Shown piece by piece: positions 1 to 9,667 of a stretch of DNA of 64,000 bases. Position 1 is the stretch's first letter; every line of letters starts with the position of its first letter. A program made the translations under genes and the position numbers. The notes under the pieces were generated by a model. The model did not search any database. It was not told the origin of the DNA and saw nothing but the letters and a program-made list of their open reading frames with translations. The stretch is taken from NCBI GenBank assembly GCA_043228905.1, contig JBHGNT010000001.1:10788001-10852000 (forward strand). Reading direction: 5' to 3'. This DNA is from Azolla caroliniana. Its lineage: Eukaryota > Polypodiophyta.

Positions 1-243
1 ATTCTCGGTATCTTTATTAATATCGTATTCTTCAATAGAGAACTCTTCACATGTGTCATTATTTACATTCCTTGTAGATGAGCTCAGACAATATTCTTCG
101 ATAGAATATGGTGAGTCGGTCGAAAGACAATATTCTTCAATCGAATATGGTGACTCTGTTGACAAACAATACTCTTCAGTAGAAAACGATGGGTCTGATG
201 ACAAACAATATTCTTCAAGCGAGAACGGTGAATCTTCACTCAT
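1..243 (-). CDS. DUF7869-like protein, N-terminal part (runs off the left edge)
   Basis: Reads on the minus strand from an ATG at 243 to the window edge without a stop. The visible 81 residues contain four copies of a 14-residue acidic repeat with the core EEYCLS, then a related segment ending EEFSIEEYDINKD. The same start and repeat open the more complete second copy at 7620, which continues into a DUF7869-like core; identification of this fragment rests on that paralogue. The gene is divergent from the methyltransferase gene on the plus strand, with about 800 bp between the two start codons. The copy at 7620 has only three full repeats, so this 42-bp coding minisatellite varies in number. 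Function of the acidic N-terminus is unknown. Confidence 0.6.
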   Translation of the reverse strand, partial: MSEDSPFSLEEYCLSSDPSFSTEEYCLSTESPYSIEEYCLSTDSPYSIEEYCLSSSTRNVNNDTCEEFSIEEYDINKDTEN

Positions 244-249
244 GGCTTA

Positions 250-855
250 AGGTCTAGATAGGGCTCTCTAAGTTATACTCCTCTCTAACCATATACTCCT
301 CCCTAAACATAAACTTCTCTCTAAACAAAAGCCATATCAATAGAATGTCTATATTATGTAATATTCTATTAAAATACAATACATCTAAAAATTATTTTTA
401 ATAAAGTAATTTAACTTAAATTATCAATCATTATATACACTAGATCTAAATGATGTTAAATCAAGTAAAATATAAAACTAATCATTAACAAGCCTTGAAT
501 ATGTTGGATTAATGTTAAAATCATTGGCTAATTAATAAACGTCTCACTCATTGATTCTTTAATGCTCACCATTTTAAATATTAGACTTATCAATCATTGG
601 CTAATTCATGCCCACATCTTTAATACATAACTATTGAGAGTCATAAATTTTTTTGCTTTTAGTAATCAATCATTGGTACATTCATGAACCTCTATCATTG
701 TCTCCTTCATAACCTTTGAAGTGATTGTAGGTTGTTATGAGTATAAAGGATTGATCAATATGTTAGTTTGACTTTGTAATCATTAATACAATCATAAGTT
801 ACTATAGTTAATGTGACTATGGTTACAAACTAACTATCCTCAAAGTTACCAACAT
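250..855. promoter_or_regulatory. Divergent intergenic region, unit 1
   Basis: AT-rich, no open frame. It separates two start codons pointing away from each other, so it should hold both promoters. It contains several versions of a motif close to TCATTGGTTCATTCATG (near 522, 549, 591 and 667). The same motif is better preserved in the equivalent region of unit 2. No other recognisable element seen. Confidence 0.5.
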
Positions 856-906
856 TGGTTAAGGTGACTATGGTTACATTAACCATGGGTTCAATCCCTA
901 TAAATA
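856..906 (+). promoter_or_regulatory. Inverted repeat followed by TATA box, unit 1 methyltransferase gene
   Basis: A 30-bp inverted repeat (arms TGGTTAAGGT and ACATTAACCA, one mismatch, 10-bp spacer) lies at 856-885, and TATAAATA at 899-906. The same layout occurs at 8321-8372 in unit 2 with perfect arms. The TATA box lies 143 bp upstream of the first candidate ATG. The inverted repeat is a candidate operator by position only. Confidence 0.6.
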
Positions 907-933
907 GGAAGACCTCATCATATTTCACTCACC

Positions 934-996
934 AGAGCGTACAGAGCGTACAGAGCACTCAGAGCACACAGAGCACACAGAGCACACAGAGCACTC
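934..996 (+). repeat. 9-bp tandem repeat in the presumed 5' leader
   Basis: Seven units of AGAGCRYAC-type sequence (AGAGCGTAC, AGAGCACAC, AGAGCACTC) lie between the TATA box and the first ATG. The unit 2 leader (about 8399-8470) has only a degenerate version. Confidence 0.7.
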
Positions 997-1048
997 AAGG
1001 CACAAAGCACGAAAGCGCGATCTCCGCCTCCACACAACACGATCAACC

Positions 1049-1083
1049 ATGTCTTCCAAGAGAGTCGAGCGCGAGGAGTCCAG
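1049..1083 (+). CDS. Candidate short first exon of the methyltransferase gene, unit 1
   Basis: ATG at 1049 opens a 35-nt frame, MSSKRVEREES plus two bases, ending CCAG directly before GTAGGC. The unit 2 equivalent (8515-8549) has the same length, the related peptide MSSKKIERQDS and a better donor, GTAAGC. Equal length, conserved peptide and conserved splice donor support a real first exon. It joins in phase to AG|GTCGTTTGAG at 1737, but that frame meets TAG at 1810, seven codons before the ATG at 1834, in both units. Whether this exon contributes to the main protein or forms an upstream reading frame is therefore open. Confidence 0.5.
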
Positions 1084-1736
1084 GTAGGCCTCTGACACTG
1101 TGGACATTTTTGTAAATATGTTTCGTTTCCCAAGAACTCGATACGACGTATCGAGTTCATGTATACAATACAAATATTTATACACGAACTCGATACGGCG
1201 TATCGAGTTCGTGTGTAAATATTTGTATTGTATACATGAACTCGATACGCCGTATCGAGTTCGTGTTTAAAGGCTACACTTTAAACACGAACTCGATACG
1301 CCGTATCGAGTTCGTGTTTAAAGTGTAGCCTTTGAGAGAGAAAAATCGTTTACGGGGTGGAAAAGATATCAAATTGTCTGGCAAAATCAGTCTTTTTTAT
1401 GTTGACTTTACTTACGTTTAAACAAATACATGCTCTAATTATAGGTGTTTTATGATCTATTTTAGCTTAAAATAGTATAAAATGATCTAAAAATTGCCTT
1501 CACTATGGCAAATTCTCCTCAATATAGGTTTAGAATCTATATAAGTCACACCTACTATTTAAAAGAATATATAACCCGTTTTACTTATTACGATATATAT
1601 TTTCTAGGTTGAATAGCCCTGCCTATAATAGATTTTTGAATATGTTACTGCTCCTGGAAACTGTTCTTCATTATAATAACAACTTCAATCTACGTGACTG
1701 TCTAACTTATGTTTTTGCATATACTTTCTTAAATAG
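1084..1736 (+). other. Candidate intron 1, unit 1
   Basis: Runs from the donor after the short first exon to the acceptor AAATAG at 1731-1736. It contains the palindrome array (1134-1313). The rest, 1340-1736, is AT-rich with no recognised element. Confidence 0.5.
1134..1313. repeat. Array of four 25-bp palindromes, 51-52 bp apart, unit 1
   Basis: Each unit is GAACTCGATACG, one free central base, then the exact reverse complement. Copies start at 1134, 1186, 1238 and 1289, that is 52, 52 and 51 bp apart, near five turns of B-DNA. All four are perfect apart from the central base. The spacers are mirrored too: the spacer between copies 1 and 2 is almost the reverse complement of the spacer between copies 2 and 3, and the spacer between 3 and 4 is mirrored after copy 4, so the array has nested dyad symmetry. 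A homologous, longer array is in unit 2. Role unknown; a binding or methylation target of the encoded protein is an inference. Confidence 0.95.
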
Positions 1737-1812
1737 GTCGTTTGAGAACCTTTCAGACCGACCCGTAAAGAAAATTAAGCTTCGCATACAAGGTTCTCCA
1801 ATCGAAGCCTAG
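1737..1812 (+). other. Conserved exon-like segment ending in an in-frame stop, unit 1
   Basis: After a good acceptor, the frame reads SFENLSDRPVKKIKLRIQG and ends in TAG at 1810-1812. The stop is in frame with, and 21 nt upstream of, the main ATG at 1834. The basic stretch PVKKIKLR resembles a nuclear localisation signal. Unit 2 (from 9571) preserves the peptide and the same TAG, with one extra stop. It may be an upstream reading frame, a recoding site or shared decay. Confidence 0.4.
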
Positions 1813-1833
1813 ACCAAGGTAACTCCGGAGACC

Positions 1834-4800
1834 ATGAAGAGGGGAAAAAAGCTTCTCTTTAACGAAGAGACAAAATCTCAGCCACATAGTGATGTAAGCC
1901 AAAGGAAACTTGTCGCCGCTACTGGAGGCGAAGACCTTCCTGACCGAGATCTAACGGACAAGGAATGGTGTATGCAATATGTCGACTCAAAGAAAAAAGT
2001 CGTATTGTATACAGCAAAGAAGAAGGGTGAGGGGCAACTAGGAAAAGAAACTCCATTTATGTATGGCCGAATTCTACGATTTGACTACGAAGATGCAGAT
2101 TCGGCCAACATACTGGTAATGATAGAGTGCTCGAAGGGGGTACACAAAGTGTTCCTTTCAGAAGACCTTTTAGTAAAGGAATCTTGTGGGCTTGAAGTGT
2201 TCAAAAAAGCACTTGATAACTCACAAAACCTGATTGTTACCTTGAGGCCTTATATACAAGGCCATGTAACTCTAAGAGATGAAGAGCCCTCCCACGTGAA
2301 GGCCACTAAAAAGGTATCCAAAGTCCAGTCAAGACCAGCCAAGAAGAAGACAACGAAAATGTCGGATACGGATTCGACAAGTGAAAATGAAGAAGAGGAT
2401 AATAAGGGGACGCCAGGAGCCGAGCTGGCCTCGGGTGTCTTGTCATCCGAGCAGAATAAAATAAGGAGAGAGTTAATGCAACGGAAGCTGGTCAGGAAAG
2501 GGCAAGTATTTAATTTGCCTATAACACACATCCATCGGCCCCCTATTGATGAAAAAACAGGTCGAAGACCACTTGAGATTAGAGAGCCTCATCGCATGCA
2601 TGTTCAAAATCTCAAGAAAAAAATGAAAATTAATCCTCATGCCACAGTGGTGCCTTTTATTGTTATGGTGGATCCTGAAGAATGCGAAACCATTGAAGAT
2701 TTTGATATCAGAAAGCATGATCAATATAATTATTTTGTCATTGGTGGATCGCATTCCGCAGAGGCACGTCGGCAACTTGTGAGAGAACATCCAACGACTT
2801 TCTTCTTCAAGTATGCCGAGTGCAAAATTTATGTTGGGCTCACAACCGAAGAGGCTAAGCTGTTGGCATGGGACCATAATAATGATAATGTCTATAGGCA
2901 GAAAATGTCGTCTATTGAGCGTATACGGTTCTTCCACCACGAGTATTTAGATGTGAAACAAAAGTTTGGTGTGAAGTTACATCCAGGCCTTCGACGTCAA
3001 TGTCTTCATGAAGTCGGCATTGTGGTAGATGATAATGTTAGGTCCGATGGTCTTCGAAAGTATGAATCTTGGTTTCAATTAGCGTTTAGAGATGGAGAAG
3101 TATGGGACCTCCAAGATCAAATCTTCTCAATGTGGGAGAATAAGGAGGTAAATGGTCAACGACAAAAGAAATGTAGGGTTGACCCTCAACTAGAATTAAA
3201 GTCACAAGCCGCCAAGAAAATTGACTTGACAATTGAAGAAGCGGCAGACGACATGAAGCTGTCTCTATGGAGAGCGATGCAAGGTATTAAGGACGAGCAG
3301 CTTGTTGTGTCGGTTTTGTCAAGGGTTGTGGCGAAAGATTTAAGCCTTGAAGAAATGGTCACCGAGTTCAATAAGTAAGTCTTTCCAATACTGAAATTGT
3401 AGTCTATCTGGTGTAATTCAAAGTTCTAATCTTGATTTCTAATTTTACAGTCATAAGGTGTACATGAAGATCCAAGAAGTAATGATGAAACAACTTGGAT
3501 GTATAACTTGGGAACAAGTGACCGAGGATTATCCTCTAACGTCTTCGTATAAGGCGTTATCAGAGTATTTTATTGCATTCAAGGATTGGGTTAGTATTGA
3601 TGTTTTTTCATTACCCTTTCATCATATGTAGAGCTTGTATAATAATACCTGATGTCCTATTGTTTCTATTAGAAACCATGTCGAGGCAAGAAACAAGGAG
3701 AAGTTAAGGATATACACGATTTCCCTACATCCTTCCTTGCACATCTCGAGCGAGCCAGAAAAGAAAAGGATCGTCGCTTAGTCAAGGCGTACGAAATGGA
3801 GGAAGATGGCTCGTTTAAAAAATTTAGCCACAAAGAAGATATTACGAGAGATCTTTACTACAATGTGGTTTGCGGTGATGTCATCGACTTGATCCAGAAG
3901 GTGCCAAAGAAGGAATATACGCTAATGATTGCGGATATTCCTTACGGATTTCGAATGGCTGGGTCATCATACGACGATGAACCGTTTAGATTTAAACAAT
4001 TGGAGAAGATGGTCAAGGATTTCGCTGAGCTAACGACCGCATCCTTGTGGCGAATAGTTGTCTTTCATAGTATGGACCAAGGGTACTCGGTAGCTCAAGC
4101 TTTGAGATCTCGTTGCCATGGCATCGAGAACCTTGCATGGTAAGGATTATTTATAGGTGTCTTTCATTATATTGCAATTCTTAAGGTTGTTGAATCTATT
4201 CTTAACTCGATGAATTATTTTTTATAGGATCAAGACCAATGTAAATAGAGGGCCAACTTTTCGGTTCGTTAATGCCATTGAATACATAACGGTTGGCTAC
4301 TTCGATTAAATTAAAAAACAGAGAATCAAAGAGCATTCTAATGAAGTGGGAGGTTCAAATCTGTTGGTATATCCAGCAGTGACTCGGAAATTGCGACATG
4401 TCACCACGACAGAACGGGGACTTGTCAACCCATACCAAAAACCTCAACGACTTATGATGCGCTTGATCGAGATGTTTTCTGTCGAAGGAGACTGGATATT
4501 AGATCTCTTTTCTGGCACAGGTATTCCTCGAACTAGGGTAACGATCTTGAGATAACCAATCACTTTTTTTCGTTTGACAACTAAATCTTCTTGTTAATTA
4601 CATCATAGGAACTACGTCAGCATGTGCATTGAAGCTGTTTAGAAATACAGTTGCATTGGAGAAGGACGAGGACCAAGTTATATTTATTAATATGCGGATT
4701 AAGGCTTTGTGGGAGTGCCCAGACCAGGATGAGGAGGTCGGTGCAAAGAACCTCGCCAATACAGAAAGGTTTCAACCCGCTTCGCGAGAGCCTATTCCTC

Positions 4801-4961
4801 CGTTAGCCGGCGAACCGGGGGAGCTAATAGAGCTTGATGATGAGCTTATAGAAGATATTTCGTTGGCCCGGCTAACAGGGGAAACCAATGCACGTATAGT
4901 CGAAGACAGTTCTACACAAGATGATGAAGAAAATGACGTTGATGATTTGATTGCTATGTAA
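1834..4961 (+). CDS. ParB-like domain fused to a beta-class DNA amino-methyltransferase, unit 1 (one internal stop)
   Basis: Predicted exons 1834-3374, 3451-3589, 3673-4139, 4228-4520 and 4609-4961, all with GT-AG introns, encode about 930 residues. Residues 1-220 are unrecognised and lysine-rich. About 225-372 resemble a ParB-type domain, with GGSHSAEARRQL near residue 304 in place of the GERRxRA box. The C-terminal part carries amino-methyltransferase motifs: DIPYG (motif IV, about 648), NPYQKP (motif X, about 783) and DLFSGTGTTSACALKLF (motif I, spanning the last intron, about 808). The order IV-X-I indicates the beta class, which methylates N6 of adenine or N4 of cytosine. The tail is acidic. 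One TAA at 4307-4309 (codon about 743) breaks the frame where unit 2 has GAA; otherwise all exons are open. ParB plus methylase is familiar from phages and plasmids, so horizontal origin is plausible, but the introns show long residence in a eukaryote. Confidence 0.75.
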
Positions 4962-5885
4962 TAGACTATATAAAGAATATGACACTGACGATTTGTTAAG
5001 ATTTCATATTATTAATACAAATTTTGGGTTTTACCTAGTGGATTCTATTCTTTATAATCATCTATATGTTTCAATTTTATTTTTATATACTTCATTAGTA
5101 GATTTATGATATTGGTTTCACCGCGTTCATAGCTGACTACCAAACTTATGGAGAAACATGAACTAGCTTAAATGGAGGCTGATTTTGGTCCAAGCTAACC
5201 TTAACAGAACATGGCCCTATAATTATTGCCATGACTGTCCATGTTGTTATTATGGATCTTTGTCTTATATTGTTAAAACTATTATGTTTCTATTCCATTG
5301 CTGCTTAGATTGTGTAGTGTGTTGATAATGGTTCTAGTTGCGTTATCGTTCGGAGTTTGATCTTGTGTGAATCACCTAAGCAATAGAGTAGATCAATTTT
5401 AAATACAGGTATGAAAGCCTAATAGGTTTGTTATTTCCACGACATTATCCTAAAGTTCACTGCCTTACATTGTGCACAATTATATACACATATGGTTTGA
5501 TCCCATATGAACAAACTGAGGAATAGATTAGATCAACTTTTAATATAAGTATTGAATACTTTAATAAGTTAGTTATTCCAATAATTTATCCTAATGTGCA
5601 CTATCCTACATTTTCGACAATTACATACATGCACGTATGGGTAAAAGTATAAATTTTATCTCATTTTATTAGTATGGATACAAGTACACCTCATATTTTT
5701 GTAAAACCTACCTAATTAATATAAGTCTTTAAGTTAGTGTTTCCCTTGTCGCACAATAGTGCCATATTGAGCCATAGTTGAACTTTATTTAGATACATTA
5801 ACTTATCAACATGTCTAAACTTGCATGATTTCTACTGATCTCCACTCGTAGATCTATCATGTATTTTTATATTTGCAAATTCTTA
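4962..5885. other. AT-rich spacer between convergent genes, unit 1
   Basis: No gene seen. It holds a diverged direct repeat of about 105 bp with 140-bp offset (from about 5391 and about 5531), recognisable by the shared GATCAA, GTTATT, ATTATCCTAA and CCTACATT blocks. The repeat recurs in unit 2 (from about 13226 and 13372). Confidence 0.5.
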
Positions 5886-7620
5886 TCAAGTTGAGGAACA
5901 TGTGATACTAGTGTATCCAATTATTGTAGAGAGGGTGTATTTTCTTCGTTTTAAGAAGATTCTACAAGTGGAATGCGCAATCCTTCCACTTGTGAACGCG
6001 AACGTGTTTTTTGAGTGTGGTGTATATGCATCACAAATGACATCAAATAGTTTAGGTAATGTGAAAGCATCATGCCGAAACAACTGTCTAGAGAATGTGC
6101 TAAACACTGATCTATATGATCATGAGTGTGGCCAACCAAAAGAAAATCGACTTTCACTTTTCTAAACAATCCTTGGTTGACCAACATACTTAGATAGCCA
6201 AACACAGTTGAATTTTTGTTCTCTCTAGCAGTATTGTCCAATTGAATGTATAGAGCAGGGGGGAACGGTTGGCCCCAAGACATCAAAACTCGGTGAATCA
6301 CTGTAACTGTTAGGTTAGGGTCATTGTGAACATTGGGGTATGTAATGAAGACGTGAGGTCTAAGTGACCTATTATAAGCCAAGCATCCCACCAAGTGCAT
6401 TTGAATAAGGTACTCATCATTGACGTCTTTGGGGAGCCTCCGCATATGTGGCAAACACGTCTCCTTCTGGTTCATGCCATTTATCATTAAGCACATGTAT
6501 TGTTCGGGCCTCTTCAAACACTTCTCTCTATGATGCATCGCCTTCTTTCGTTCTAACGATTGTGCCTCACGATGCTCATGTAGTAACTTTTTACTCATAT
6601 CCTTTTCCATTGATGTCTTTGCACCTTTAGCCAAACTTTTAAGATTTGCACAAATGGAGCAATACCCCAAGCGTACTTTACGTGGAATGATAACATTTGA
6701 AAACCGAGCTCTCCATAATCTTGTGAATTGGCTATATGTGACAGACTTCTTATGTGAGCCCACCATATCAGATCGATAGACATCAAAAACTTCCCGACGT
6801 GTGTAATTATCATAGAGGTGCATCCTACCTATAGTGGGCATTACTTCACAATTTAACTGAAAGTAACTTTTCATCCAACCAATAACATGTCTTCCAATTG
6901 CACCTTTCATACTTGGAACCTCTTTACAATTGAGCATCTGATCCTCGCTAAGTAGACGTTGTTGTACTCTATGTAGCCGCATGTTACTAACACATAACGC
7001 AATTTTGAATGCAACTCTACATATTTGTTGTGCATGGAAGATATAATACTCGAATGATACTTTGATCCCCATACATTTGTCAAACACTAGTTGCATATGT
7101 GACCCGAGGTAAGTGTTTTGCTCATCACCAGTCATCGAAAAATAGTATCGCCTTAATTCTCACAACTTTGATTTTCCAATCATAGACATACAACCACGGG
7201 CACAACATATTTTTTTGACATCAAATCCAATCTGCTTATCTGATGTCACCAAGTTAAATCTAGCTAGATGAATTCTTCGTGGGATTCTTCTAATATGCAT
7301 AGGGCTTCCAGATTTCTCTTCCTGCATAGAAGTTAGTGTAACCTTGTTACTATCCAATTCTTTGTTGTGACCATCTCCATGATATTCGATGTTTGATTGG
7401 CACTACCTTCATTCTCCGTATCTTTATTAATATCATATTCTTCAATAGAGAACTCTTCACATGTGTCATTATTCACAGGCGTTGTAGGTGAAAATGAGCT
7501 CAGACAATATTCTTCGATAGAAAATGGTGAGTCTGTCGACAGACAATATTCTTCGGTAGAAAACAAAGAGTATGATGACAAACAATATTCTTCAATCGAG
7601 AACGGTGAGTCTTCACTCAT
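5886..7620 (-). pseudogene. DUF7869-like protein (possible transposase), broken
   Basis: Starts with ATG at 7620. The N-terminus has three 14-residue acidic repeats with the core EEYCLS. A frameshift lies near 7340, a TGA at 7160-7162, then the long core reads 7135-6080, and another frameshift near 6080 leads into the C-terminal frame ending at 5886. The core contains CSICANLKSLAKG, a CxxC pair, then NGMNQKETCLPH, IQLDNTARENKN and VGHTHDHIDQ. These resemble, from memory, the conserved blocks of the DUF7869 family, whose acidic residues suggest an RNase H-like DDE fold. The first block usually reads DGMDQ; here both Asp are Asn, each a G-to-A change. The gene is divergent from the methyltransferase gene of the same unit and convergent with that of unit 1. 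Function as transposase is inferred. Confidence 0.65.
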
Positions 7621-8320
7621 GGCTTAAGGTCCACACAGAGCTCTTTAAATTATGTGCTTAGGCTAACATAAAAAACTGATAGGCTCCTCTCTAAACATAA
7701 ACTCCTCCCTAAACAGAAGCTCCCTCAATATAATGTCTATATTATTTAATATTATATTAATACAATAAATAAAGATATTATTTTTAATATAATAATTGTA
7801 TTCAACATATTAATAATTACTTAAACTAGTCTGTATAAAGTTAAATCAAGTATAATATAATTACAATAATTACGAAGCCACATATATGTTGGTTTAAAGT
7901 TAAAATCATTAATTATTGAATAACACCCATATTTAATATAAAACTTCTCAGTCATTGGTTCATTCATGCCCACCATTTAAATATAAGACTTTTGAATCAT
8001 TGGTTCATTCATGGCCACATCTTTACTATAAAGCAATTAAGAGTCATAAAAATGTTGCTTTGAGTATTCAATCATTGGTTCATTCATGAACCTCTATCAT
8101 TGCTTCCTTCATGACCTTCAAAGTCATTGTATGTTAGTTTGACTATAAAATAATCATTATTATGTTAGTTTGACTATTTAATCATTGATGCATTCATAAG
8201 CATCATTTATTTTAAAGCCATTAGAGAGTGATTGGTACACTCAAGATTAGGTACTAAATAAAGTAACTTTGGTTAAAGTGATTGTGCTTACTAACTAACT
8301 AACCTTAAGGTTGCCAACCT
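7621..8320. promoter_or_regulatory. Divergent intergenic region, unit 2
   Basis: AT-rich with no open frame. The motif TCATTGGTTCATTCATG occurs three times nearly exactly (about 7954, 8000, 8072) and once in a weaker form (about 8188). The region corresponds to 250-855 in unit 1 and lies between two divergent start codons. Confidence 0.55.
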
Positions 8321-8372
8321 TGGTTAAAGTGACTGTGGTTACTTTAACCACTGTGGTCAATCCCTATAAATA
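8321..8372 (+). promoter_or_regulatory. Perfect inverted repeat followed by TATA box, unit 2
   Basis: Arms TGGTTAAAGT and ACTTTAACCA with a 10-bp spacer span 8321-8350. TATAAATA follows at 8365-8372, 143 bp upstream of the first-exon ATG at 8515. Position and sequence match unit 1. Confidence 0.65.
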
Positions 8373-8514
8373 GGAAGACCTCCTCATATTTCAATCACAC
8401 GAAGCACACACGCAGAACAAAGCACAAGAGCACAAGAGCACACAGAGAAAACAAAGCACATAGAGCACGAAGCACCAAACTGAGATCTCCCCCTAAGCAT
8501 CGACAACGTCCACC

Positions 8515-8549
8515 ATGTCTTCAAAGAAAATCGAGCGCCAAGACTCCAG
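8515..8549 (+). CDS. Candidate short first exon of the methyltransferase gene, unit 2
   Basis: Encodes MSSKKIERQDS plus two bases and ends CCAG before the donor GTAAGC. It is conserved in length and sequence with 1049-1083. The downstream gene copy is dead, so this exon is probably no longer useful. Confidence 0.45.
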
Positions 8550-8599
8550 GTAAGCGTCTGACACTTTGGACATTTTTGTAAATATGTTTTAGGACTCAA

Positions 8600-9044
8600 G
8601 AACTCGATACATCATATCGAGTTCTTGTATAAAGTTTGTGTTTTCAATAGAAACTCGATACGGCGTATCGAGTTCCTGTTTGTTTTAAACAGGAACTCGA
8701 TACGCCGTATCGAGTTCTTGTATAAAGTTTGCGTTTTCAACAGGAACTCGATACGCCGTATCGAGTTCCTGTATTATGTTCATGTTTTATAGAGGAACTT
8801 GATACACCGTATCGAGTTCTTGTAAAAAGTTTGTGATTTATACAGGAACTCGATATGGCATATCAAGTTCCTGTAAAAAGTTTGTGTTTTATACAGGAAC
8901 TCAATACGCCGTATCGAGTTCCTGTGTAAAGTATGTGTTTTATAAAGGAACTGTATCGAGTTCCTGTTTAAAGTTTATGTTTTGCATCGAGTTCCTGTAT
9001 AAACACGAACTTTATACAGGAACTCGATACGGCGTATCGAGTTA
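8600..9044. repeat. Array of about ten palindromes (eight full-length), unit 2
   Basis: Full 25-bp copies start at 8600, 8651, 8693, 8744, 8795, 8846, 8897 and 9020. Shortened copies lie near 8948 and 8984. The run 8744-8897 has an exact 51-bp period. Consensus half-site GAACTCGATACG is shared with unit 1. Degenerate copies differ mainly by CG to CA or TG changes, for example GATACATCATATC at 8606 and GATATGGCATATC at 8852, as expected from deamination of methylated cytosine. The array lies in candidate intron 1 of the methyltransferase gene. Confidence 0.95.
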
Positions 9045-9667
9045 CTGTATAAAACACAAAATTTAAACAAGAATATTGTGTATTTGGGGAACAATTTAGT
9101 ATATGTGTGAAAAGATACCAAACTTTCTGTCAAATTCAGACTTTTTTAGTGACATTTGCCATATTTTGTAACAACTAGGGGCCTTACTTAAAAAGGTTTT
9201 ATGACCTATTATAGCTTAAAATAATAGAAAATAACCCACGAATTACCTTTATGATACCAAATTTAAGTCTGTCATATGCAAATTCTCTACAATAAGGATA
9301 TAGAATCAATATAAGCCATACCTACCCTTCAAGATGATATATATCCTTGTATACTTATTAAGATATATAATTTTTGAAGTTGATAGGCCCTTACTAGAAT
9401 GGATTTCTGAATAAAGGACTATCATGTTCACTCAATACATGATTGATATTTATAGTTTACCACAAATCACCTGTTAGTTTTAGTCTTCGTCTAATTATGT
9501 ATATTTTAATATACAACCTAAATCTATGTGACCACCTAACTTATGTTTTCGCATGTCCTTTCTTAAGTAGGTCGTTTGAGAACTTGTCTGACCGACCTGT
9601 GAAGAATATAAAGCTCTAGATACAGGGTTTTCCAATTGAGACCTAGACCCTAATAGTTCCTGAGAAC
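9045..9667 (+). other. Remainder of candidate intron 1 and exon-like segment, unit 2
   Basis: AT-rich intron sequence up to the acceptor TTAAGTAG at 9563-9570. An exon-like piece from 9571 is homologous to 1737-1812, with two in-frame TAG codons before the ATG at 9668. Nothing else recognised. Confidence 0.4.

Noticed and set aside
918-1185. Cys/Ser-rich open frames on the minus strand over the 9-bp repeat (CALCALSALYAL).
   Set aside because: Produced by the tandem repeat in the 5' leader; not conserved in unit 2.
8833-9066. Open frame of YTGTRYGISSSC-type repeats over the palindrome array.
   Set aside because: A by-product of the 51-bp (17-codon) palindrome repeat within an intron.
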